The notes under the pieces were generated by a model. That model searched no databases, was not told the DNA's origin, and saw only the letters and a list, made by a program, of their open reading frames with translations. A DNA stretch of 47,579 bases from Hallella mizrahii (GTDB lineage: Bacteria > Bacteroidota > Bacteroidia > Bacteroidales > Bacteroidaceae). Below, in pieces: positions 1 through 6,798 of this stretch. The position numbers were made by a program, and so were the translations under genes. The stretch spans positions 1 to 47,579 of the forward strand of contig NZ_VUNG01000030.1 in NCBI RefSeq assembly GCF_009695775.1, written 5' to 3'. Position 1 is the first letter of the stretch; each line of letters begins with the position of its first letter.

Positions 1-21
1 GATTTACGCTTGTTTTAAATT

Positions 22-117
22 GCAACACTAAGATAGGTGAAAAATCTGACATGGCAAAATCCTGAGCAACTTTTTGTTGCTCAGGAACTTATAAATAAAG
101 TTAAATCAAAGTGTTGC
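22..117. repeat. Nested inverted repeats downstream of cdaA; possible terminator
   Basis: The inner hairpin has perfect 10-bp arms (CCTGAGCAAC at 61-70 and its complement at 76-85) around a five-base loop. Read on the minus strand it is followed by ATTTTG, so it could terminate cdaA, whose stop lies about 60 bases away. An outer 8-bp inverted repeat (GCAACACT at 22-29, AGTGTTGC at 110-117) surrounds it. The short open frame crossing this stretch has no recognisable protein features and is not called. Confidence 0.45.
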
Positions 118-145
118 GGAATTAAGGTAAATAAAAAAGCCTTTG

Positions 146-922
146 TTAACCTATCATCTCTCTGGCGAGTATGCTTTCGAGCTCCTCAGCGGAGAGACGC
201 AGGTGGAACTGTCCTTTGATGGCCACGCTGATGCGCCCGGTCTCTTCAGAGACCACCACGGCGATGGCGTCGGAGTCTTGTGAGATACCCATGGCGGCAC
301 GGTGGCGCAGGCCGAGCTCCTTGGGGATGTCCATGTTGTGGCTCACAGGCAGGATGCAGCCGGCGGCTTTGATACGTTTTTTCGACACGATCATGGCACC
401 GTCGTGGAGCGGTGAGTTCTTGAAGAAGATGTTCTCTATCAACAGTTTGTTGACGCGCGCGTCGATCTGCTCGCCGGTTTGCACGATGTCGTCGAGCGGT
501 GTGGCCCGCTCGATGACAATGAGGGCTCCGACCTTTTTCTTTGCCATGTCCATGCACGCCCACACGATCGGCATGATGGTCTCCTTGTCTTCGTCCTGCC
601 CGTTGTCCTTGCGTTGAGAGAAGAAACGCATGACGCTTTTCACGCGCTGATGGGCCCCCAACTGATAGAGAAACTTTCGTATCTCTTCCTTGAACAGTAC
701 GATCAGACCGATGACACCCACGCTGGCCAACTGGCTGAGGATGCTGCCCAAGAGCTTCATCTCCAGCACTTGGGAGACAAAGAGCCAGATGAGTACAAAC
801 ACGATGATGCCATAGAACACGTTCAGCGAACGGCTCTCCTTCATCAGCCGGTAGATGTAGTAAAGCATCAGGGCGACAAGGAAGATATCTATGACATCCT
901 TGATTCCAAACTCAAAAAACAT
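146..922 (-). CDS. cdaA: Diadenylate cyclase CdaA (DisA_N domain)
   Basis: This membrane-bound enzyme condenses two ATP into the second messenger cyclic di-AMP, which in other bacteria controls potassium and osmotic balance and cell-wall homeostasis. The 258-residue protein has three hydrophobic segments at about residues 10-24, 36-52 and 60-78, then a cytoplasmic DisA_N domain. That domain shows both signature motifs: DGA at 174-176 inside SPLHDGAMIV, and RHR at 206-208 inside GLRHRAAMG. Length and layout match CdaA rather than DisA, because no DNA-binding domain follows. It lies downstream of folP on the same strand, with about 127 bases of simple repeats between them, so the two are probably co-transcribed. 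Identification is firm; the physiological role in this organism is inferred. Confidence 0.95.
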   Translation of the reverse strand: MFFEFGIKDVIDIFLVALMLYYIYRLMKESRSLNVFYGIIVFVLIWLFVSQVLEMKLLGSILSQLASVGVIGLIVLFKEEIRKFLYQLGAHQRVKSVMRFFSQRKDNGQDEDKETIMPIVWACMDMAKKKVGALIVIERATPLDDIVQTGEQIDARVNKLLIENIFFKNSPLHDGAMIVSKKRIKAAGCILPVSHNMDIPKELGLRHRAAMGISQDSDAIAVVVSEETGRISVAIKGQFHLRLSAEELESILAREMIG

Positions 923-925
923 AAG

Positions 926-1080
926 TAATGTATAATGTATAGTGTAGAAATGATTAATGTATAATGTATAGCGTAGAAATAATAATGTATAAATCAGCGC
1001 TCAGGGTGGAGAACATTCAACATTCATCATTCAACATTGAAGTCATTCATCATTTAACACTCAACATTTCATCGTATATC
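926..1080. repeat. 29-bp tandem repeat and ATTCATCATT-type repeats between folP and cdaA
   Basis: Two 29-bp units beginning TAATGTATAATGTATAG stand head to tail at 926-954 and 955-983, with a partial third unit after them. From about 1015 to 1070 a second degenerate motif, ATTCATCATTCAACATT, recurs two to three times and runs into the last codons of folP. Similar ATTCATCATT motifs occur at about 6720-6775 between ddl and the pseudouridine synthase gene, so this is a dispersed low-complexity repeat of the genome. No gene was recognised here. Confidence 0.6.
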
Positions 1081-1880
1081 TTCACGCACTCCACGGCTTG
1101 CTTCACATCATGTACGCGCAGGATGGAAGAACCTTTCATCAGTGCGATGGCATGAATGGCTGTGGTGCCGTTGAGGGATGTCGTCGGATTGCCGCCGACG
1201 AGCTTAAAGATCATAGACTTGCGCGACACTCCCGTGAGTACAGGCAGGTCGAGTGCCAAGAGCTTGTCGGCGTTGCGCAGGACAGCATAATTTTGTTCCA
1301 AGGTCTTGCCAAAGCCGTAGCCTGGATCAAGGATGATGTCACGTGCACCTAAATCGCGCAGTTGCTGCACCTCACGACTGAAGGCCTGCATCATGCTTGT
1401 GATGTCGGGCTTTACTGACATGAGAATGTACGGCACGCGTAGCTGTCCCACCACTTCAAACATGCTGCCGGTTTCGTGGATCGGCGTGTTGACGATGCCG
1501 GTGAGTCCGCCTTCCGATACGTCGTTGATGATGTCGGCTCCCCAGTCCTCAATGCACCGGCGGGCTACAAGCGGGCGGTAGGTGTCTACCGATACAGGAG
1601 CGTCGGGTTGCTCGCGGCGCACAATGCCAAGCGCCCACTGCAGCCTTCGAGCCTCTTCCTCTTCGCTTACCTCTTGCGCGCCCGGACGGGTAGAGAAGGC
1701 CCCTACGTCGATGATGGTTCCTCCCTGTGCGATGATCTCGTTGGCGCGGTCTGCAATCTCGCGCTCTGTCTGCTTGCGGCTTCCGCTGTAAAAGGAGTCG
1801 GGAGTGACATTGAGGATGCCCATCACCAACGGATGAGACAGCGAGAGCAGACGCCCCCGCACGTTGATAGTATGGTTCAT
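1050..1880 (-). CDS. folP: Dihydropteroate synthase FolP
   Basis: FolP joins 6-hydroxymethyl-dihydropterin pyrophosphate to p-aminobenzoate to give dihydropteroate, and it is the sulfonamide target in folate synthesis. Family motifs appear in order: NVTPDSF, DVGAFSTRPGA, SVDTYR, IINDVS, LDPGYGFGKT, GVSRKS and RVHDV. The frame is open to 2036, but the extra 52 residues are not family-like. The ATG at 1880 gives 276 residues, the usual length, and places the start just before the conserved core. The 3' end of the gene lies within repeat sequence. cdaA follows on the same strand. Identification is firm; the start is probable. Confidence 0.94.
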   Translation of the reverse strand: MNHTINVRGRLLSLSHPLVMGILNVTPDSFYSGSRKQTEREIADRANEIIAQGGTIIDVGAFSTRPGAQEVSEEEEARRLQWALGIVRREQPDAPVSVDTYRPLVARRCIEDWGADIINDVSEGGLTGIVNTPIHETGSMFEVVGQLRVPYILMSVKPDITSMMQAFSREVQQLRDLGARDIILDPGYGFGKTLEQNYAVLRNADKLLALDLPVLTGVSRKSMIFKLVGGNPTTSLNGTTAIHAIALMKGSSILRVHDVKQAVECVKIYDEMLSVK

Positions 1881-2001
1881 GAATGTAATTACTTCTAATA
1901 AATCGTGTACACTTTCTGCAAATGTACCCATTTCTCCGTTATCATGCAAATAATTGCGTTGTTTTTTCGGTCTGATCCCATGAGTTTTAAAATTGTTTTC
2001 G

Positions 2002-2009
2002 TATATTTG
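2002..2009 (+). promoter_or_regulatory. Bacteroidetes -7 element for the toxin-antitoxin pair
   Basis: TATATTTG fits the TAnnTTTG consensus and lies 20 bases before the antitoxin ATG. A purine-rich AAAGAAAGGAA ribosome-binding stretch lies between. No convincing -33 element was found. Confidence 0.55.
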
Positions 2010-2029
2010 CAGCAAAGAAAGGAATTGTA

Positions 2030-2302
2030 ATGACAACGCTACAACTCAATGCAGAAATCCATAGAAATCTCAACTATCTCGCAGATAGTGAGGATTACCT
2101 CCGGAAGGCTTTGGAATACTTGAAAAAGCTTTCTTGGCAGAAGAGACATGGAGCTAAGGCCATGACGACTAAGAAAATCCATGTTGACGACGGTCCATTG
2201 CCTACAGACAAGTTTATGGATCTCTTTTCACAGACTATGCCCGGTGACGACGAGAAAATGAAGGAACATTATTTGAGTCAGAAATACGAAGAATATCTAT
2301 GA
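2030..2302 (+). CDS. Putative antitoxin partner of the PIN-domain toxin
   Basis: This 90-residue, mostly helical, charged protein has no family I can name with certainty. Its assignment rests on position: it ends four bases into the downstream PIN-domain gene (overlap 2299-2302), the usual arrangement of antitoxin then toxin. The N-terminal part (LRKALEYLKKLSWQKRH region) looks like an amphipathic helix, and the acidic C-terminal third could be the segment that binds and blocks the toxin. A -7 promoter element lies directly upstream. The pair is more AT-rich than the flanking folP and murF, consistent with horizontal acquisition. Confidence 0.7.
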   Translation: MTTLQLNAEIHRNLNYLADSEDYLRKALEYLKKLSWQKRHGAKAMTTKKIHVDDGPLPTDKFMDLFSQTMPGDDEKMKEHYLSQKYEEYL

Positions 2303-2745
2303 GAGTCTTTCTTGACACAAATATAGTCATGGAGTTCCTTACACAGAGGACGCATTATGTTGCAGTTAGAAAGATCATGCGAGCCGCCCAATTGGGCTTG
2401 CTCGAAGCTTGTATCTCTACAATTTCTCTGTCAACAATAGCATATCTTCTTGGACTCAGATTGAAGCAGAATAACATCCACGAGCCAGAGAAGAGAAACA
2501 TGATTAGACGCTTACTCATTGAATTAGAGACATATATTCAGATTGTAGACATATCACACGATCAGACGGCTATAGCATTGAAAGATGAGAATTTCAAAGA
2601 TATAGAAGATAGTTTTCAGTATTATTGTGCTTTGGAGAACGATTGTGACTACATCGTTACCATTAACTTGAAAGATTTTCCCGCTTGTGACACAATTATT
2701 ATCTGTTCCCCAGAAGATTTTGCAAAAGCTCAAATAGAAGAGTAA
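2299..2745 (+). CDS. PIN-domain ribonuclease toxin (VapC-like)
   Basis: PIN domains are metal-dependent RNases; VapC-type toxins cleave tRNA or rRNA until bound by their antitoxin. The 148-residue protein opens with the hallmark MRVFLDTNIVMEFL, where Asp6 is the first metal ligand and the nearby Glu is likely the second. Further acidic residues stand in KDIEDSFQYYCA and in CDYIVTINLKDF, where PIN proteins carry their C-terminal acidic cluster. Length is typical. The start overlaps the antitoxin stop by four bases, implying coupled translation. murF begins 55 bases downstream with no clear promoter of its own, so read-through from this pair is possible. The RNA target cannot be judged. Confidence 0.85.
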   Translation: MRVFLDTNIVMEFLTQRTHYVAVRKIMRAAQLGLLEACISTISLSTIAYLLGLRLKQNNIHEPEKRNMIRRLLIELETYIQIVDISHDQTAIALKDENFKDIEDSFQYYCALENDCDYIVTINLKDFPACDTIIICSPEDFAKAQIEE

Positions 2746-2800
2746 CATAAAGGTGCTTATAAGAAAATAGAGACTAAGAATCAACACATTTCCCACGACT

Positions 2801-4108
2801 ATGAACGCAAAAGAATTATATCAGCTCTACCTGCAGCATCCGCAGGTGACCACCGACAGCCGCGACTGCCCTCAGGGAAGTATCTTCATCGCGCTGAAAG
2901 GTGCGTCGTTCGACGGAAACAAATTCGCCAAGAGCGCACTCGAGAAAGGATGCAGTTATGCCGTCGTTGACGAGAAGGAATACGCCGAGGAGGGTGACGA
3001 ACGCTTCATCCTTGTCGATGACTGCCTCACCACCTATAAGGAGCTGGCACGGGAGCATCGCCGGCAGTTCTCTATTCCTGTCATCGGCATCACCGGCACC
3101 AATGGCAAAACCACGACAAAAGAGCTCGTCTCGGCCGTGCTCGCTGAGAAATACCGCGTGATGCACACCGAGGCCAACTACAACAACGACGTGGGCGTGC
3201 CCAAGACGCTGTTGAGGCTCACCGCCGAAGACGAGATCGCAGTGGTGGAAATGGGAGCCTCGCATCCAGGCGATATCAAGAAACTGGTTGACTATGTAGA
3301 GCCGACATGCGGACTGATCACCAATGTGGGACGCGCTCACTTGCAGGGCTTCGGCTCGTTTGAGGGCGTGATGAAAACCAAGGGCGAGCTCTATGACTTC
3401 CTAAAAGCCCACGACGGACTTGTCTTCCTCAATACCAGTAACGAGCATCTTGTCGGCATGGCTCAGCAACGTGAGTTGGAGCGCATCGTCAGCTACGGCA
3501 CCGACGGCGACGCACAGGTACAGGGCGAGGTAGGCGTGTGCGAGCCATTCCTCTCCTTCAGCTGGCATGTCGACGGGCAACCCAATGTCTATGAGGTGCA
3601 CACGCATCTTGTCGGTACTTACAATATGGACAATATGCTGGCCGCCATTGCCGTAGGCTTGCACTTCGAAGTGGCTCCGCAGCAGATCTGCCACGCTCTG
3701 GAGAGCTATCAGCCCAGCAACAACCGCTCGCAATTGGAGCAGACTGCGCACAACTGGCTTATCGTCGACGCCTACAATGCCAATCCGACAAGTATGGCCG
3801 CTGCCCTTGACAACTTCCAGCGCATCACGGTCAAGCAACCCAAGATGGTGATCCTCGGCGACATGCGTGAGCTCGGAAGCGTGAGCCGGGAAGAACACCA
3901 AAAGGTCGTGGACACGCTTCGAAAAGATAATTTCGAGAAGGTTTGGCTCGTCGGCGAGGAGTTCGGTAAGACTGAATGCGACTTTCGCAAGTTCCGGGAT
4001 GTCGAAGAGGTTAAGACCGCCATTGCCAAGGAACAGCCGCAGGGCTACTACATCCTTGTCAAGGGCAGCAACGGTATCAAACTCTTTCAACTGCCTGAAC
4101 TGTTGTAG
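2801..4108 (+). CDS. murF: UDP-N-acetylmuramoyl-tripeptide--D-alanyl-D-alanine ligase MurF
   Basis: MurF adds D-Ala-D-Ala to UDP-MurNAc-tripeptide in the cytoplasm, the last step of the soluble peptidoglycan precursor pathway. The 435-residue protein has the Mur-ligase layout. The N-terminal substrate domain contains TDSRDCPQGSIFIAL. The ATP-binding P-loop GTNGKTT is at about residues 99-105, followed by ANYNNDVGVP, VVEMGASHPGDI and LITNVGRAHLQGFGS. The C-terminal domain contains DAYNANPTSM and ILGDMRELG. The D-Ala-D-Ala it consumes is made by Ddl, encoded about 1.6 kb away on the other strand. A hairpin terminator follows. Confidence 0.96.
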   Translation: MNAKELYQLYLQHPQVTTDSRDCPQGSIFIALKGASFDGNKFAKSALEKGCSYAVVDEKEYAEEGDERFILVDDCLTTYKELAREHRRQFSIPVIGITGTNGKTTTKELVSAVLAEKYRVMHTEANYNNDVGVPKTLLRLTAEDEIAVVEMGASHPGDIKKLVDYVEPTCGLITNVGRAHLQGFGSFEGVMKTKGELYDFLKAHDGLVFLNTSNEHLVGMAQQRELERIVSYGTDGDAQVQGEVGVCEPFLSFSWHVDGQPNVYEVHTHLVGTYNMDNMLAAIAVGLHFEVAPQQICHALESYQPSNNRSQLEQTAHNWLIVDAYNANPTSMAAALDNFQRITVKQPKMVILGDMRELGSVSREEHQKVVDTLRKDNFEKVWLVGEEFGKTECDFRKFRDVEEVKTAIAKEQPQGYYILVKGSNGIKLFQLPELL

Positions 4109-4142
4109 GCTCTAAGCACTGAGCACCACACTATTTTTTCAA

Positions 4143-4182
4143 GTCTGGGAAAGTACCATCTTGCTTCTCCCAGGCTTTTTTT
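4143..4182 (+). terminator. Rho-independent terminator after murF
   Basis: An 8-bp stem (GTCTGGGA at 4143-4150 with TCCCAGGC at 4168-4175, one G-U pair) is followed by seven T. It lies 35 bases after the murF stop. Confidence 0.75.
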
Positions 4183-4278
4183 ATGGCCGCAAAGTTTAAT
4201 AAATACGAAAACTCATAAGAATTGGCCTATTTGGAACATTTTTATAGACAAATACGACATTTCTACAGAATTATGTTG

Positions 4279-4286
4279 TAACTTTG
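4279..4286 (+). promoter_or_regulatory. -7 element upstream of the PAP2 phosphatase gene
   Basis: TAACTTTG matches TAnnTTTG and lies 17 bases before the ATG, so the leader would be very short. No good -33 element at the expected distance was found. Confidence 0.5.
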
Positions 4287-4303
4287 CGGCAAACAATCTA
4301 GAC

Positions 4304-5077
4304 ATGCGATATTCCTATCCTACTCCCAACATACATAGTCTTGTTTTGAGGTGGCCATATCTGTTGATGGTCATTGTGGTAATTGCCTTTCTGTCTGGAG
4401 CTTTGCTCTATACTCTCTTTAGTGAATACCCTGTTTTGTTGGCTACGCTTCAAACGGGGGACGCACGCGTTATGATGTTGCTCAACTTTAATGGGGGAGC
4501 CGTTGCCGACCGTTTCTTCTATGGCTACAGCCATCTACAAACCTGGTTGCCGTTGTCTGCCGTGCTGGTGGGCTACACGTTAGTGTGGCATCAGGGGTCA
4601 TGGCGCGAACGTCTCCTGCTGTTACTGGTTATCGCAGCTATGATAGCATTTACAGACCAACTCTCCTCAAGCATCATCAAACCGCTTGTGGCGCGTCCCC
4701 GTCCTTCACACAATCTGACCCTGGGGCCAATGCTTCATTATGTCAACGGCTACCATGGCGGACGTTATGGCTTTGTTTCCGGGCACGCGACCAACATCTG
4801 TTGTCTGGTCACCTTTTTAAGTTACATCTATTGCAACAAGCTCATGCGTGTCGTGCTTGCTCTGTTTACCATTATCATCTGCTATTCACGTATCTATCTC
4901 GGCGTGCATTACCTGGGTGACGTCCTTTGCGGTGCGGCTATCGGCATTTTGGTGGCTCGCATCGTCATCACTTCCTGTCCGTCACGTTTGCTGCAACGCT
5001 ACGACCGTATGCCGTGGGGCGTTGCCGCGGTGTGGTTCATCACTACACTTCTCTTACTCGTGGTTCCCTTAAGTTAG
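4304..5077 (+). CDS. PAP2-superfamily membrane phosphatase
   Basis: This family dephosphorylates lipid phosphates such as undecaprenyl pyrophosphate, phosphatidylglycerophosphate or lipid A at the membrane. The 257-residue protein has about six hydrophobic segments, and all three catalytic motifs are intact: KPLVARPRP (K-x6-RP), FVSGH, and SRIYLGVHYLGD (SR-x5-H-x3-D). The histidines of motifs two and three should be the proton donor and the nucleophile. It has its own -7 element and sits between murF and tRNA-Phe without operon partners. Recycling of undecaprenyl pyrophosphate would fit the cell-wall genes nearby, but the sequence does not distinguish substrates. Confidence 0.85.
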   Translation: MRYSYPTPNIHSLVLRWPYLLMVIVVIAFLSGALLYTLFSEYPVLLATLQTGDARVMMLLNFNGGAVADRFFYGYSHLQTWLPLSAVLVGYTLVWHQGSWRERLLLLLVIAAMIAFTDQLSSSIIKPLVARPRPSHNLTLGPMLHYVNGYHGGRYGFVSGHATNICCLVTFLSYIYCNKLMRVVLALFTIIICYSRIYLGVHYLGDVLCGAAIGILVARIVITSCPSRLLQRYDRMPWGVAAVWFITTLLLLVVPLS

Positions 5078-5130
5078 ACGATTGTTTTCAGAAGTGAAAT
5101 ATCAGCAACACCAATGGCGTATAAGATAAT

Positions 5131-5169
5131 ATAAAAAATCCGGCCCCGTCAAATGACAAGAACCGGATT
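5131..5169 (-). terminator. Terminator after tRNA-Phe
   Basis: On the minus strand the arms AATCCGG and CCGGATT (5163-5169 and 5137-5143) pair and are followed by a T run at 5131-5138, 17 bases after the 3' end of the tRNA. On the plus strand it lies about 55 bases beyond the PAP2 gene. Confidence 0.65.
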
Positions 5170-5185
5170 GAATGAAAGGAGGAAG

Positions 5186-5258
5186 TGGTGCCTCTTGGAG
5201 TTGAACCAAGGACACATGGATTTTCAGTCCATTGCTCTACCACCTGAGCTAAGGCACC
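5186..5258 (-). tRNA. tRNA-Phe (anticodon GAA)
   Basis: A full 73-base cloverleaf can be drawn: acceptor GGTGCCT/AGGCACC, D arm GCTC/GAGC, anticodon stem ATGGA/TCCAT with loop CTGAAAA giving anticodon GAA, and T arm CTTGG/CCAAG with loop TTCAACT. The discriminator base is A. The 3' CCA is not encoded, unlike in the neighbouring tRNA-Pro. Confidence 0.97.
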
Positions 5259-5309
5259 CTCTACTTACGCATTTCCTTGTTATGGAGTGATATTTCTGAA
5301 ATGCGAGTG

Positions 5310-5341
5310 CAAAGGTAGCACTTTTTTAGCAACCTCGCAAA
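5310..5341 (-). promoter_or_regulatory. tRNA-Phe promoter (TTTG-N20-TACCTTTG)
   Basis: Read on the minus strand, TTTG (5338-5341) stands exactly 20 bases before TACCTTTG (5310-5317). This is a full match to the Bacteroidetes primary sigma-factor consensus, 52 bases upstream of the mature tRNA-Phe end. The -7 region forms one arm of a 20-bp inverted repeat with the tRNA-Pro promoter. Confidence 0.85.
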
Positions 5342-5371
5342 TTTTTCTTCATAAAATTATCTCTAATTCAA

Positions 5372-5391
5372 AAAAAAGTGCTACCTTTGCA
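5372..5391 (+). promoter_or_regulatory. tRNA-Pro promoter region, mirror arm of the tRNA-Phe promoter
   Basis: TACCTTTG at 5382-5389 lies 50 bases before tRNA-Pro. The segment 5372-5391 is the exact reverse complement of 5308-5327, so both divergent tRNA promoters share the same -7 element and the A/T run before it. The -33 match on this side is poor (TTAT near 5357-5360). Confidence 0.75.
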
Positions 5392-5439
5392 ACCGCAAAA
5401 CAGAAAGAGGTGCTTCGTTGCTTCTGTATGTGACTGCAT

Positions 5440-5515
5440 CGGGATGTAGCGCAGTTGGTAGCGCACTACGTTCGGGACGTAGGGGTCGCCAGTTCGAGTC
5501 CGGTCATCCCGACCA
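5440..5515 (+). tRNA. tRNA-Pro (anticodon CGG)
   Basis: Acceptor CGGGATG/CATCCCG, D stem GCGC/GCGC, anticodon stem CTACG/CGTAG with loop TTCGGGA giving CGG at 5473-5475, and a T arm with loop TTCGAGT. Discriminator A is followed by an encoded CCA (5513-5515). The C1-G72 acceptor pair is typical of bacterial tRNA-Pro. Confidence 0.96.
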
Positions 5516-5517
5516 AC

Positions 5518-5553
5518 AAAAAGAGGAATGCTTTACGGAGCATTCCTCTTTTT
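5518..5553 (+). terminator. Terminator after tRNA-Pro
   Basis: A perfect 15-bp stem (AAAAAGAGGAATGCT with its complement) with a six-base loop ends in TTTTT. It starts two bases after the encoded CCA. Confidence 0.9.
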
Positions 5554-5612
5554 GGTTGGTACTGCTTTGCTTGTGAAATGGGCAGTCGCCTTGCTTTGAG
5601 ATAGACACACGT

Positions 5613-5659
5613 ACCTTATATATATGTTATGCGTGTCTTGCACATTATATATATAAGGT
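5613..5659. repeat. 13-bp inverted repeat in the ddl 3' flank
   Basis: ACCTTATATATAT (5613-5625) is repeated in reverse complement at 5647-5659 with a 21-base spacer, starting 17 bases beyond the ddl stop. It may help end ddl transcription, but no T run follows on the minus strand. Confidence 0.4.
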
Positions 5660-5676
5660 GTATGTAGCCTTTCTGT

Positions 5677-6675
5677 TTAGAACTGATTTTCGATAATGTC
5701 TGTGAGTACATCCTTCATGCTCAGTCCTGCGGCTTTCACTTGCTGTGGTATGAAACTTGTCGGCGTCATGCCCGGCGTGGTGTTGATCTCCAGCATATTG
5801 ACTTTGTCATTGCCCTGAGCGTCTTTGCTGATGATATAGTCGATGCGGATGATGCCGTTGCAATGAAGGATGTCGTAGATATGGCTGGTCTCTTCAGCTA
5901 CTTTCTTTGCTGTCTCTGGACTGAGGCGGGCAGGCGTGATCTCCTGAACCTGACCATTGTATTTAGCGTCGTAGTCAAAGAACTCGTTTTTCGTCACCAC
6001 CTCAGTAGCGGGGAAGACGACAGCCTTGTCTTTGGTTTTATAGCAGCCGATGGAGATCTCTGTGCCCTTCATGAAGCCTTCTATCATCACTTCGTTGCTC
6101 TCCATGAAGGCAACGCGCAGGGCGGGAGCCAGCTGGTCGGCATTCTTCACCTTCGAGACACCGAAGCTCGAACCGTCGGCAGCAGGCTTGACAAATACCG
6201 GCATGCCCAGACGCTTCTCAATGGCGGCAGCGTCATAGCTCTCGCCAAGGCGAAGCAGAATACTGTCGGCAACGTTGACACCAAAGCCGCGGAGGTAGTT
6301 GTTAAGCACATATTTGTTGAATGTCATTGCCTCTACGAGCACACCGCTGGTAGAGTAGGGCAGGTGGATCAGATCGAAGTAGCCCTGCATGATGCCGTTC
6401 TCGCCCGGAGTGCCGTGGATGGTGATGTAGGCATAGTCGAAGACGACGGCTTTGCCTTCCTTGTTGATGAAGGAAAAGTCGTTGCGGTCGATCTTGGCGA
6501 TGTCGCCGTCTTCGTAGTTGACATGCCAGTCCTGTCCTTTCACGTCAACGATATAGACATTATAACGTTCCTTGTCAAAGAAGGAATAAAGACCTTGTGC
6601 TGAGCGCAATGATACGTCGTGCTCGGATGAATCGCCACCGCAGACGATGGCAATGTTTCTCTTTAAATCTTTCAT
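5677..6675 (-). CDS. ddl: D-alanine--D-alanine ligase
   Basis: Ddl is an ATP-grasp enzyme that couples two D-Ala in the cytoplasm; MurF then uses the dipeptide. The 332-residue protein shows the N-terminal VCGGDSSEHDVSLRS motif, the central KPAADGSSFGVSKV that closes over ATP, and the C-terminal metal-binding EINTTPGMTPTSFIPQQ. It is the last gene of the minus-strand set PASTA protein - pseudouridine synthase - ddl. A 123-base gap containing ATTCATCATT repeats separates it from the gene before it, so an additional promoter is possible but none was recognised. Confidence 0.96.
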   Translation of the reverse strand: MKDLKRNIAIVCGGDSSEHDVSLRSAQGLYSFFDKERYNVYIVDVKGQDWHVNYEDGDIAKIDRNDFSFINKEGKAVVFDYAYITIHGTPGENGIMQGYFDLIHLPYSTSGVLVEAMTFNKYVLNNYLRGFGVNVADSILLRLGESYDAAAIEKRLGMPVFVKPAADGSSFGVSKVKNADQLAPALRVAFMESNEVMIEGFMKGTEISIGCYKTKDKAVVFPATEVVTKNEFFDYDAKYNGQVQEITPARLSPETAKKVAEETSHIYDILHCNGIIRIDYIISKDAQGNDKVNMLEINTTPGMTPTSFIPQQVKAAGLSMKDVLTDIIENQF

Positions 6676-6798
6676 ATCATTTGTTTTTCGTTAATTCCTT
6701 ATTTTGTCCTGTTATTATGTACTGAGCAATTCATCATCCAACACTGAGCAATTCATCATTCAGTACTGACCTGTTCTACATTGCTCTGTTCATCTTTC

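Noticed and set aside
37..219. A 60-codon plus-strand frame at the left edge
   Set aside because: It spans a hairpin and overlaps the end of cdaA on the other strand; no ribosome-binding site or family resemblance.
5590..5676. Riboswitch or attenuator near ddl
   Set aside because: The inverted repeat lies at the 3' end of ddl, not in a leader, and shows no known aptamer features.
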